DNA from: Porphyromonas sp. oral taxon 278 str. W7784
GTDB taxonomy: Bacteria > Bacteroidota > Bacteroidia > Bacteroidales > Porphyromonadaceae
Length of the DNA stretch: 64,000 bases
Direction of reading: 5' to 3'
NCBI RefSeq assembly: GCF_000467855.2
Contig: NZ_KI259230.1
Location: 23,525 to 87,524, forward strand
In this document: positions 1-7,411 of the stretch, one piece after another
How the letters are laid out: every line of letters starts with the position of its first letter
Position numbering within the stretch: the stretch's first letter is position 1
Made by a program: the position numbers and the translations under genes
The notes under the pieces: generated by a model
What the model saw: only the letters and a program-made list of their open reading frames with translations
The model's database searches: none
Told to the model about the DNA's origin: nothing

Positions 1-29
1 ATCGAAGGGCGTGACGCCCCCGATCTCCT

Positions 30-1733
30 ATGCTCTATACCCCCGAGGCTGTCCGCTTCTACGATACGAAGACGCCCTTCACCTATGTACGCTACCAGAA
101 GAACTTCCAGACCAATGAGAGTGCAGACGTCCTGGCTGGTGACTTCGGGGTGAACCTCGGGAAGAGCCTCAACGTAGGCCTCAACTTCGACTACCAGAAT
201 ATCGGGGGATTCTATACCCAAGCACGTAGTAAGGATGCCCGCTATCGGGTCTTTGCTTCGTACCGGGGAGATCGCTATGAGCTCTACGCCTATGTAGCGA
301 ATGACTACTATAAACAGGAAGAGAACGGCGGGATCACCAACGCCGACTATATCTACAACCCCGAGCGCTACACCAACAGCCGAACCAAGGTAAGCTCCCG
401 GGATGTCCCTGTCCTGATCAACTCCGGCAACCTCACGAACCGCATCCGCTCGGGGCACGGCTACCTCGCCCAGTCCTACCGCCTGGGGAGCTACCGGACC
501 GTACCCCGCAAGGAGGCTCCTCTTCCCGGTGTCGATGGGGAGCTGGCTAGCCTAGACTCCACCTACTTCGTCCCTGTCGCTGCCCTCTCCCTCACGACGT
601 ACTACAACAAGCAGAGTCGGCGCTTCTTCTCCCATACCGAGGATCCTCTCTGGAGCACCGTCTTTGGTACTCCGACGATCACCCACAAGCGCAAGCAGTC
701 GGATGGCTCCGAGCAGAGCTATGTCCTGCCTAATGACACGGCTCAGCTCGTGACCCTGCAGAATACCGTAGCCCTCTCGCTGATGGAGGGCTTCCGCCCC
801 TGGGTGAAGTTCGGTCTCTCTGCCTACCTCCGCCACGAGAACCGCTGGGCATCCCTCCCCGACAGCACCACACATCGCTATGCTAAGGACGTAGCTCTTA
901 GCTCGACCTTCATAGGCGGACTCATCGAGCGCCGTGAAGGTACGGGACTCAACTTCTCCACACGTGGCGAGCTGGGCATCCTAGGGTCTGACCTCGGAGC
1001 CTTCAAGCTGGAGGGAGATATTCGTACGGCCTTCCGCCTCTTCCGCAAGAGCTTTGCCCTAGAGGCTGATGCCTATGTAGACAATGCCCGTCCCTCGTAC
1101 TTCGCAGCGCACCACCACGGCACCTTCGGCTGGTGGGACAAGGATCTGAAGTTCACCCGCCGTATAGAGCTCGGAGGGAAGGTGCACCTCGCCTCCTGGG
1201 GTACTAGCCTGGAGGCACGCACGGCGAGCCTACAGAACTATATCTACTTCGACTCCAAGGGTGAGACCCAGCAACATACCGACCTCCTTCAGGTCCTCTC
1301 CTTCAGAGCTCGACAGATGGGCTCTACAGGGCCTCTGAACTGGGAGCTCGAAGCTGCCTACCAGCAGAGCTCGAATACTTCGGTCCTTCCCCTTCCCTTG
1401 GTCACGGCAGCTGCCGACGTCTATCTCCGCTTCCTCGTGGCGAAGGTCATGCGTGTAGACCTTGGGGTGAAGGGCTACTGGCACACGGCGTATCGGGCGC
1501 CTTACTATCTGGCCACCGACCAGCAGTTCGCCCTGCAGACTGAGGGCAATGTAGGGGGCGACGCTCCGCTACTCATCGCCTACGCCAACTTCCGTCTCAA
1601 GCGTGCTCGCTTCTTCCTCCAGATGTACAATGTCGGCGAAGCCCTCATGTCCAATGAGCGCCTCTCCATGTACAAGTACCCCTACAACCCGATGCACCTA
1701 GCTGCAGGCGTGGTCGTAGACCTTAATAATTAG
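30..1733 (+). CDS. Putative porin (Porin_10-like outer-membrane barrel), 5' end missing or frameshifted
   Basis: This is a 567-residue beta-barrel protein. The opening segment reads LYTPEAVRFYDTKTPFTYV, a block I recall as typical of the Bacteroidota putative porin family (PF14121), where it lies roughly a hundred residues after the signal peptide. The rest alternates aromatic and polar residues as expected of barrel strands and ends near HLAAGVVVDLNN. Its role would be passive solute passage across the outer membrane. The ATG at 30 is unlikely to be the real start: no signal peptide follows it, and an in-frame TGA lies at 12-14. Either a frameshift separates this part from an N-terminal part outside the window, or the gene is broken. 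A five-C run at 17-21 is a possible slippage site. Family assignment is from memory of conserved blocks. Confidence 0.7.
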   Translation: MLYTPEAVRFYDTKTPFTYVRYQKNFQTNESADVLAGDFGVNLGKSLNVGLNFDYQNIGGFYTQARSKDARYRVFASYRGDRYELYAYVANDYYKQEENGGITNADYIYNPERYTNSRTKVSSRDVPVLINSGNLTNRIRSGHGYLAQSYRLGSYRTVPRKEAPLPGVDGELASLDSTYFVPVAALSLTTYYNKQSRRFFSHTEDPLWSTVFGTPTITHKRKQSDGSEQSYVLPNDTAQLVTLQNTVALSLMEGFRPWVKFGLSAYLRHENRWASLPDSTTHRYAKDVALSSTFIGGLIERREGTGLNFSTRGELGILGSDLGAFKLEGDIRTAFRLFRKSFALEADAYVDNARPSYFAAHHHGTFGWWDKDLKFTRRIELGGKVHLASWGTSLEARTASLQNYIYFDSKGETQQHTDLLQVLSFRARQMGSTGPLNWELEAAYQQSSNTSVLPLPLVTAAADVYLRFLVAKVMRVDLGVKGYWHTAYRAPYYLATDQQFALQTEGNVGGDAPLLIAYANFRLKRARFFLQMYNVGEALMSNERLSMYKYPYNPMHLAAGVVVDLNN

Positions 1734-1759
1734 TTCCACCCTTCTTCCTCCCGCTAGCT

Positions 1760-2557
1760 ATGCCGAAGTTCCGTCTGAATGTTCGCCTTGTGGGCTATGC
1801 TCTTGCTCTAGTCTTGGCTATCGGGCTCATGCTCTATCTCCGCCGTCAGGGGAGGGGAAGTGACCGAAGCGCCTCGGGGCTGGAAGTCGTCCGAAGAGAC
1901 TATCCCGAGGTACGCCAAGAGGGTGTCCTTCGCCTACTCGCTGCCTATGGCGAAGGGGGCGAAGTGCAGGGCGGGCGTCTCACGGGTTCGATCTACGAGC
2001 TCGCCCAACAGCTCCAGTCGAGAAGTGGCCTACGGGTCGAAGTCATCCTTGAGAACCGCTGGGACGAAGCCCTCAAGAAGCTGGCATCGGGAGCGGCAGA
2101 TCTCGTAGCTCGTCCGCTGACGCACACCTCGGAGGTCGATACGACGCTCTTCATGCTCTTCGCTGAGCAGACCTCGGGACCGATCTACCTCGTACAGCGC
2201 CGTGCCGATAGCACGCACCACATCTCTCGCCAGGTCGAGCTCGCAGGACGATCCATCACCCTGCCAGAGGCTTCTCCGCTCCGACTCTTCCTAGAGCATC
2301 TGGGTGAAGAGATCGGAGATAGCCTCCACGTCCAGATAGACACCGTCTATGCGGCCGAGCAATTGGCTATGCAGGTAGCTGCAGGATCGATCAGCTACAC
2401 CGTCTGTACCTCCCCCGAGGCGAAGCGCTTTGCTCGCATCTTCCCTGAGCTGGACTGTACCCTTCCCTTGAGCTATTCGGTGCGCACGGCTTGGCTCATG
2501 CGCCGAAGTTCGCAAGCGCTACGGGATAGCCTCCTCGTCTGGGGCGCTGTGCGCTAA
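1760..2557 (+). CDS. Periplasmic solute-binding protein (SBP_bac_3-like), membrane-anchored
   Basis: The 265-residue product starts with a basic N-terminus and one hydrophobic segment (about residues 10-27, followed by RRQGR), so it is a signal anchor or uncleaved signal facing the periplasm. The remainder looks like one periplasmic-binding-protein fold: a first lobe with LRLLAAYGEGG, GSIYELAQQL and ILENRWDEALKKLASGAADL, then a second lobe with LAGRSITLPEASPLRLFLEHL. This pattern is shared with the N-terminal sensor half of MltF and with amino-acid binding proteins. No lytic transglycosylase domain follows, and no ABC permease is adjacent, so the ligand is unknown. It starts 26 bp after the porin stop, so the two may be cotranscribed. 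It is followed by a good terminator hairpin. Confidence 0.6.
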   Translation: MPKFRLNVRLVGYALALVLAIGLMLYLRRQGRGSDRSASGLEVVRRDYPEVRQEGVLRLLAAYGEGGEVQGGRLTGSIYELAQQLQSRSGLRVEVILENRWDEALKKLASGAADLVARPLTHTSEVDTTLFMLFAEQTSGPIYLVQRRADSTHHISRQVELAGRSITLPEASPLRLFLEHLGEEIGDSLHVQIDTVYAAEQLAMQVAAGSISYTVCTSPEAKRFARIFPELDCTLPLSYSVRTAWLMRRSSQALRDSLLVWGAVR

Positions 2558-2603
2558 GGCTCAGCACCACCTCCCCATCCTCATCCTCCCCGCATCGGGA
2601 TAA

Positions 2604-2646
2604 GGCGCTCTCTACGATCCGAAGACGTAGGGAGCGCCCTCTTTTT
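2604..2646 (+). terminator. Rho-independent terminator after the solute-binding protein gene
   Basis: A 13-bp stem (2604-2616 with 2626-2638, one T-G wobble) closes a 9-base loop and is followed by a run of T at 2642-2646. Confidence 0.85.
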
Positions 2647-2673
2647 AAGCGCTCTTCGAAGGGTGGATTTTGT

Positions 2674-2787
2674 GACCTATGGTGGAGTGAAAAAACGACC
2701 TACGGTAGGTCGCCTGACCGATGCACTGTAGGTCGTCGAGACGACCTACAGTAGGTTTTTTCGACGACCACCGTGGGTTTCTTTTGC
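2674..2787. repeat. CCTACnGTAGG palindrome cluster, copy 1
   Basis: Several short palindromes of the type GACCTACGGTAGGTC lie head to tail after an A-run (2690-2695) and around a T-run (2756-2761). Units are centred near 2703, 2728, 2750 and 2771. A weaker unit sits just left of the A-run. It is the first of six related clusters in this window, all intergenic. Confidence 0.85.
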
Positions 2788-2844
2788 CCCTCCCGAAACG
2801 CCCTCTGGAAGCGGGGAGTAGAAGCCCCCGATACATTTTATCCG

Positions 2845-2852
2845 TACCTTTG
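2845..2852 (+). promoter_or_regulatory. Promoter -7 element (TACCTTTG) for the DMT transporter
   Basis: TACCTTTG matches the Bacteroidota primary-sigma consensus TAnnTTTG and lies about 50 bp before the start of the transporter gene. No convincing -33 TTTG is seen. Confidence 0.6.
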
Positions 2853-2902
2853 TCAGACGCACAGATTATCCCCGATCTGAGCACTGTATATATATGACGT
2901 AG

Positions 2903-3838
2903 ATGAATAAGTTCAAGGGTTTCCTTTTCGGGATGACCGCCTCCTCGACATTTGGGCTCCTCCCGCTCTTCACACTCCCCATCATGAGCGAAGGTCTGAC
3001 GACTAATAGTATCCTGTGCTATCGGATGCTCTTCGCCTCGGTGCTGGTAGCTGTGCTGATGCAGGTACGGAAGATCACCTTCCGCACGAACCTCAGGGAA
3101 CTCCTGTGGTTTGCCTTCCTCGGCTTCTTCTACTACGGCTCAGCGTCACTGCTCTTCCAGGCCTATGGGACGATGTCCAGTGGGATGGCTACGACCCTGC
3201 ACTTCCTCTATCCTGTGGGGGTGACCTTGATCATGGCCTTGGTCTTCAAGCAGCGCCCTTCGCCCTTCACTATCCTGGCTATTATCCTAGGGCTATCGGG
3301 GGTAGCTCTGCTTTCGCTCAAGGAGGGTGGGGGCTCTTCGTCGGCTTCGCTGGTCGGGATCCTCTTGGTCCTGCTCTCGGGGCTCTCCTATGCCGCCTAC
3401 CTCGTGACGATGAATAATGTGCGTCGCGTACGAGAGTCGAACAACCTCAAGCTCACCCTCTACGTCCTGATCTTCAGTGCCCTCTTCTTCCTCCTCGACA
3501 CAAGCCTCAGCGGAGGGCTACAGATGATACCTAGTGGACGTGCACTGACTAACCTCCTGCTCCTGGCCTTCCTGCCTACGCTGGTCTCCAACCTAGCCCT
3601 TGTCCGTGCCGTCAAGAGTATCGGCTCGACGCTCACCTCGGTGCTGGGGGCTATGGAGCCACTGACGGCCATCGTCATCGGCGTGGTGGTCTTCGGCGAA
3701 GAAGTGACGGGGCCGATGGCTCTGGGGATCCTCTTAATCCTCCTCTCCGTCACGATCATTGTCCTCTCCCCACTCCTCGATAAGAATATCGCCGACCGAC
3801 TACGCCGACTCTCTAAAAGGCCTATCAGAAGGCAATAG
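2903..3838 (+). CDS. EamA/DMT-family transporter
   Basis: The 311-residue protein is almost entirely hydrophobic, with about ten transmembrane helices in two homologous halves, as in the drug/metabolite transporter superfamily (two EamA domains). The first half contains the typical helix pair ending in ASLLFQAYGTMSSGMATTLHFLYPVGVTLI. The second has SNLALVRAVKSIGSTLTSVLGAMEPLTAIVIGVVVFGE, which is the usual EamA signature (alanine/glycine-rich helix, then EP and a GE pair). A basic cytoplasmic tail (RLRRLSKRPIRRQ) follows. Substrate cannot be read from sequence. It is likely monocistronic, with its own promoter upstream and a 230-bp gap before the sigma factor gene. Confidence 0.85.
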   Translation: MNKFKGFLFGMTASSTFGLLPLFTLPIMSEGLTTNSILCYRMLFASVLVAVLMQVRKITFRTNLRELLWFAFLGFFYYGSASLLFQAYGTMSSGMATTLHFLYPVGVTLIMALVFKQRPSPFTILAIILGLSGVALLSLKEGGGSSSASLVGILLVLLSGLSYAAYLVTMNNVRRVRESNNLKLTLYVLIFSALFFLLDTSLSGGLQMIPSGRALTNLLLLAFLPTLVSNLALVRAVKSIGSTLTSVLGAMEPLTAIVIGVVVFGEEVTGPMALGILLILLSVTIIVLSPLLDKNIADRLRRLSKRPIRRQ

Positions 3839-4067
3839 ATTTGGCAAAGTCAAAACATATCTTTTAATTTGTAGTCAAGAGTTGGGCCTCAAGGCTCACT
3901 TGACCATAAAAGATTCTTATTAACGTAGTGTAAACAAAGACGCCTATCGAGTAAGCTATACATATCTACTAAATGTAAGTCTATTGCTAGTCTACCTCCA
4001 CCCGCTTCGGTGCGTGATCTCAGCCCATGGGTAAGGTACGGAGACTAGCCTAATACAAAAGACGACA

Positions 4068-4649
4068 ATGAGACGATATGACAGCATGAGCGATGACCAG
4101 CTGGTCGAGCTCTACTCCCTAGGTACGAACGAAGCCTTCGACACGCTTCTTCTGCGCTACGACGCCTATGTACATACGACGATCCGCTACTGGGTCACGG
4201 ACGAAGACCTCGTAGAGGATGTCTTCCAGGATACCTTTATCAAGGTCATGATGACGATCCGTCAGGGACGCTATACAGCCGAGGGTAAGTTCAGAAGTTG
4301 GATAGGGCGCATCGCCCACAATCTGATCATGGACCACTTCCGCCGTCAGCGTGCCCGTGGACAGGAGCAGACGATAGAAGGGGCCTCCGGAGAAGAGCTC
4401 CTTCAGACGATCCAGATCCCTTCTCCAGATCCCACCGCTGAGGAGCGCATGATCATGGGCGAATATGTCGATGAACTAGGCGTCGGTATCAGCCTCCTCT
4501 CCGAAGAGCAGCAGCAGGTCGTACGCCTGCGCTACTGGGAGGAGAAGAGCTTCAAGGAGATAGCCGAGGAGACAGGCGTGAGCATCAATACCGCACTGGG
4601 CCGTATGCGCTATGCCCTCCAGCACCTGCGTCGGCATGTGCGTCAGTAG
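4068..4649 (+). CDS. ECF-type RNA polymerase sigma factor
   Basis: At 193 residues this has the two-domain layout of extracytoplasmic-function sigma factors. Region 2 (about residues 15-95) contains LVEDVFQDTFIKVM and FRSWIGRIAHNLIMDHFRRQRAR, the -10 recognition and core-binding part. Region 4 (about 140-190) has LSEEQQQVVRLRYWEEKSFKEIAEETGVSINTALGRMRYALQHLRR, a helix-turn-helix for the -35/-33 element. No anti-sigma gene is next to it. The following gene is a PorT-like secretion component 45 bp downstream on the same strand, so coexpression is likely. A second in-frame ATG at 4086 is an alternative start. Confidence 0.9.
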   Translation: MRRYDSMSDDQLVELYSLGTNEAFDTLLLRYDAYVHTTIRYWVTDEDLVEDVFQDTFIKVMMTIRQGRYTAEGKFRSWIGRIAHNLIMDHFRRQRARGQEQTIEGASGEELLQTIQIPSPDPTAEERMIMGEYVDELGVGISLLSEEQQQVVRLRYWEEKSFKEIAEETGVSINTALGRMRYALQHLRRHVRQ

Positions 4650-4694
4650 TGCTTCGCTACCGCCCACTACCTCACTAGAGCCACGAACGAACTT

Positions 4695-5405
4695 ATGACC
4701 CCAAGACGCTTGATACTCGGAGCTCTCACGCTCCTCCTAGGTCTTCTCCCTCTTAGCCTCAGGGCACAGGAGGGGGCCGTACAGCGTCAGCCTTACCTAG
4801 ACCTCCGTCGCTACTACCTAGGCTTCCGCTTCGGGCTTCATGCTACGGACCTTCGGCTCACCAATTCGGGTCGAGCGGATAGTGACGGTGGGCAACTCTG
4901 GGCAGATACCCCCGAGTATCACCCGAGCTTCAGTGTCGGGCTTGTAGGTGGCTGGGTGCTCGTGCCCAACCTAGAGCTTCGCCTGATGCCTACGCTCCAT
5001 ATTGGCGATGCTCCTGTGGCCTATACCGACGGCTCACAGCGCATTCAGGAGATGAATGTGCGTACGAACTACCTACAGCTACCGCTGGAGGTCAAGTGGG
5101 GAGCTATGCGCTGGGGGAACTATCGCCCTTATCTCTCGGCTGGGCCCTATGCGTCGCTCTCCTTCTCGGGGAAGGATAAGCTCCTTCGCCTTCAGCCCCT
5201 AGACTACGGGCTGAGCATAGGGGCGGGTTGCGACATCTACTTCTCGTTCTTCAAGCTCTCACCCCAGCTCTCCTTCCACTACGGACTAGCGAACGTCCTG
5301 GAGACCGACCGCCCCGACCTCCAGGGGGATCGACGTATACGCTTCACCGAGGCCCTACAGTCGGCATCGACACGGATGATCCTGCTGTCGCTGAGCTTTG
5401 AGTAG
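4695..5405 (+). CDS. porT: PorT-like outer-membrane protein of type IX secretion
   Basis: The 236-residue protein has a cleavable signal peptide (about residues 1-25, ending LRAQ) and then an eight-strand type barrel. Features I associate with P. gingivalis PorT are the early QPYLDLRRYYLGFRFG segment, the NYRPYLSAGPYASLSF strand, FFKLSPQLSFHYGLANVL followed by an xRPDL motif, and the terminal MILLSLSFE strand. Length is close to the family value of about 240. PorT is needed for type IX secretion of CTD-bearing proteins such as gingipains. The gene follows an ECF sigma gene and has its own weak spacing to a DUF1573 gene. It could instead be another OMP_b-brl paralogue, so the symbol is a considered guess. 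Confidence 0.65.
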   Translation: MTPRRLILGALTLLLGLLPLSLRAQEGAVQRQPYLDLRRYYLGFRFGLHATDLRLTNSGRADSDGGQLWADTPEYHPSFSVGLVGGWVLVPNLELRLMPTLHIGDAPVAYTDGSQRIQEMNVRTNYLQLPLEVKWGAMRWGNYRPYLSAGPYASLSFSGKDKLLRLQPLDYGLSIGAGCDIYFSFFKLSPQLSFHYGLANVLETDRPDLQGDRRIRFTEALQSASTRMILLSLSFE

Positions 5406-5439
5406 GGAGGGCGTTCCCTAAGCATTAGATACTTTTGCC

Positions 5440-5447
5440 TATCTTTG
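5440..5447 (+). promoter_or_regulatory. Promoter -7 element (TATCTTTG) for the DUF1573 gene
   Basis: TATCTTTG fits TAnnTTTG and lies 48 bp upstream of the DUF1573 start. Confidence 0.65.
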
Positions 5448-5495
5448 TACGAAATAGCCTTCTATAAAAGGCTGTAACTAACAAGAAAGAATAGT

Positions 5496-5879
5496 ATGAA
5501 AAGATTAGCTTGGATACTGGGTGCACTCCTGCTGTGTGTAGGCTTCGTCGTCGCACAGAATGGTAAGGGTGCAGTCATCAGTTCTCCTGCTCCTGAGTTC
5601 GACTTCGGAGTGATCAAGGAGGCAAATGGAAAGGTCTCTCATACCTTCGTCATCAAGAACATCGGGGATGCGCCCCTCGTGATAACTCGTGTGGCTACCC
5701 CCTGTGCTTGCACGACACCAGAGTATAGTCAGGAGCCTATCGCTCCTGGGAAGGAAGGTCGTATCATCGTTACCTTCAACCCCGCAGGACGCCCTGGTCC
5801 CTTCTTCAAGAACGTAGCCGTCTACAGCAATGGCCGTGATGGTGCGTTCACCCTTCGTATCAAGGGGAAGGTAGAGTAA
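5496..5879 (+). CDS. DUF1573 secreted protein
   Basis: The 127-residue product has a signal peptide (residues 1-20, cut after VVAQ) and one DUF1573 domain: EFDFGVIKEANGKVSHTFVIKNIGDAPLVITRVATPCACT, then IAPGKEGRIIVTFNPAGRPG and a closing TLRIKGKV strand. The fold is an immunoglobulin-like beta sandwich related to ASPM-SPD-2-Hydin domains. The CAC pair in the TPCACT loop is a family hallmark. Function is unknown; proteins of this type are abundant in the periplasm of Bacteroidota. It has its own promoter and a strong terminator, so it is likely monocistronic. Confidence 0.9.
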   Translation: MKRLAWILGALLLCVGFVVAQNGKGAVISSPAPEFDFGVIKEANGKVSHTFVIKNIGDAPLVITRVATPCACTTPEYSQEPIAPGKEGRIIVTFNPAGRPGPFFKNVAVYSNGRDGAFTLRIKGKVE

Positions 5880-5925
5880 GAGTGAGGAGTCTCCCCTAGG
5901 GAGCTCACTAAGAACCCTCAAGGAT

Positions 5926-5970
5926 GAGAAGTCACCTCAGCGTCTTCGCTGAGGTGACTTCTCTCTTTTT
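5926..5970 (+). terminator. Rho-independent terminator after the DUF1573 gene
   Basis: A perfect 17-bp stem (5926-5942 with 5947-5963) with a TCTT loop is followed by TCTTTTT. Confidence 0.95.
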
Positions 5971-5997
5971 GTATCGATGCTAGTATAATTGTAGGGT

Positions 5998-6204
5998 AGG
6001 TGATGCCTTCTTTTTTGAGGAGGTGCTAGCCCTCTCCTCGGACTGGTGCTAGCCCTGTCCTTGGCTCAGTATGGCTACCATTTTCTGGCTAGTGCTGTCG
6101 CTATCCTCGGGGTAGTGCTTATTCGGTCTTCGGGCGGGTATTCCCTCGATTCTTCGCTGGGAGCGCCGTTCTCCCAGCTTAGGTGCTTCCCTTTTCTTAA
6201 AATA
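5998..6204. repeat. Tandem array with 23-bp period (array A)
   Basis: Nine consecutive 23-bp units begin at 5998, 6021, 6044, 6067, 6090, 6113, 6136, 6159 and 6182 with no phase slip. Most open with (T/A)GGTGCT or TAGTGCT and close with a TCCTCGG-like segment. The units at 6021 and 6044 are nearly identical; the others are degenerate. The array fills the space between the DUF1573 terminator and the kdsC promoter. No coding gene lies here. Confidence 0.75.
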
Positions 6205-6229
6205 ATAAGGTAGTCTGCGTAATTGATTG

Positions 6230-6237
6230 TACCTTTG
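6230..6237 (+). promoter_or_regulatory. Promoter -7 element (TACCTTTG) for kdsC-maf-nagA
   Basis: TACCTTTG matches TAnnTTTG and lies 23 bp before the kdsC start, directly after repeat array A. Confidence 0.65.
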
Positions 6238-6260
6238 TATTGTAAATCTTTTAAGGAAGT

Positions 6261-6782
6261 ATGAGCAGTATCCCCTTTGACCTCTCCCGAATCCGTGCTT
6301 TTGTTCTCGATATGGATGGCGTGGTGAGTGCTACGGTCAGCCCTATAGGCCCCGATGGCATGCCTATGCGTACCGTCAATGTCAAGGACGGCTATGCGAT
6401 GCAGTATGCCGTCAAGCAAGGCTATACCCTGGCTATTATCTCCGGAGGAGCAAGTGAAGCGATGACACAGCGCTTCCGCCAGTTGGGAGCTGCCCATATC
6501 TATATGCGTGTCTCCGACAAGGCAGCTCAGCTCGAGGTCCTCTGTCGTGAGTCCGGCCTCCGTCCCGAAGAGATTGCTTATATCGGCGATGATATACCAG
6601 ATATCCCGATCATGAAGCTCGTGGCTCTGCCCTGCGCACCCGCTGATGCCGCCCCCGAGGTGAAGAGTATAGCTACCTATATCTCCCTCTGTGACGGAGG
6701 CTATGGCGTCGTCAGAGATGTCATCGAGCAAACCCTAAGAGCTAATGGCCATTGGTCCCTCTCCGCAGGCTTTGGTTGGTAG
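6261..6782 (+). CDS. kdsC: 3-deoxy-D-manno-octulosonate 8-phosphate phosphatase
   Basis: This 173-residue HAD-superfamily phosphatase removes phosphate from KDO 8-phosphate, giving free KDO for lipopolysaccharide inner core. Visible motifs are the nucleophile DMDGVV (D17, D19), motif II ISGG, and the Mg-binding IGDDIPD near residue 110. The short cap-less architecture and the segment NVKDGYAMQYAVKQG are typical of the KdsC/YrbI group, which form tetramers. The stop codon is followed 25 bp later by the likely maf start. It fits an outer-membrane lineage that also carries lpxK in this window. Confidence 0.92.
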   Translation: MSSIPFDLSRIRAFVLDMDGVVSATVSPIGPDGMPMRTVNVKDGYAMQYAVKQGYTLAIISGGASEAMTQRFRQLGAAHIYMRVSDKAAQLEVLCRESGLRPEEIAYIGDDIPDIPIMKLVALPCAPADAAPEVKSIATYISLCDGGYGVVRDVIEQTLRANGHWSLSAGFGW

Positions 6783-6807
6783 CCTTCCTCCCTCGACTCT
6801 CCCGTCT

Positions 6808-7389
6808 ATGTGGCAGCACCTCAGTAAGTATCGCATCATCCTAGGCTCACAGTCCCCCCGACGTGTTGAGCTTCTTCGGGGACTAGACTTGCCCTTTGAG
6901 CAAGTCCTCCTTGAGGGAGTGGACGAGTCTTACCCCGCTACTCTTCGTCCCGAAGAGATTCCGCTGTACATAGCTCAGCATAAGGCCGAGTCCTATCGGC
7001 CACTGCTTGATGATCAGACCCTACTGATCACAGCAGATACTCTGGTCTTCATCGAGGACCAAGTCCTAGGGAAGCCCAAGAGCGAAGAAGAAGCACGAGC
7101 GATGCTTCGTCAGCTCAGTGGGCGAAGTCATTCAGTCACGACAGGCGTGACGCTTACGACCACGGAGCGTATGGAGTGCTTCTCCGACACCGCTACGGTC
7201 GAATTCCTCCCTCTAGCGGACGAAGAGATCGACTACTACGTCCGCCACTACCACCCACTCGATAAAGCCGGCGCCTATGGTATCCAGGAATGGATAGGCT
7301 ATCGGGCTATTCGCCGGATCGAAGGCTCCTTCTATACCGTCATGGGACTTCCAGTCCATCTGGTCGGTCAGTACCTAAGAGCATTCTAA
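6808..7389 (+). CDS. maf: Maf-family nucleotide pyrophosphatase
   Basis: The product hydrolyses nucleoside triphosphates, usually dTTP/UTP or modified nucleotides, to monophosphates as a housecleaning enzyme. I place the start at the ATG at 6808 (193 residues, MWQHLSKYRIILGSQSPRR). An in-frame ATG at 6745 would overlap kdsC and add non-homologous residues. Family motifs are SQSPRR near the N-terminus, LITADTLVF (catalytic Asp), GKPKSEEEARAMLRQLSGRSHSVTTGV and KAGAYGIQEW near the C-terminus. It sits in a likely kdsC-maf-nagA operon. Confidence 0.92.
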   Translation: MWQHLSKYRIILGSQSPRRVELLRGLDLPFEQVLLEGVDESYPATLRPEEIPLYIAQHKAESYRPLLDDQTLLITADTLVFIEDQVLGKPKSEEEARAMLRQLSGRSHSVTTGVTLTTTERMECFSDTATVEFLPLADEEIDYYVRHYHPLDKAGAYGIQEWIGYRAIRRIEGSFYTVMGLPVHLVGQYLRAF

Positions 7390-7411
7390 AACAAATACAC
7401 TACATAAGCAT

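Noticed and set aside
3840-4067. Terminator or riboswitch between the DMT transporter and the sigma factor gene
   Set aside because: GTCAAG and CTTGAC (near 3875-3904) are complementary, but the inner stem is poor and no T-run follows.
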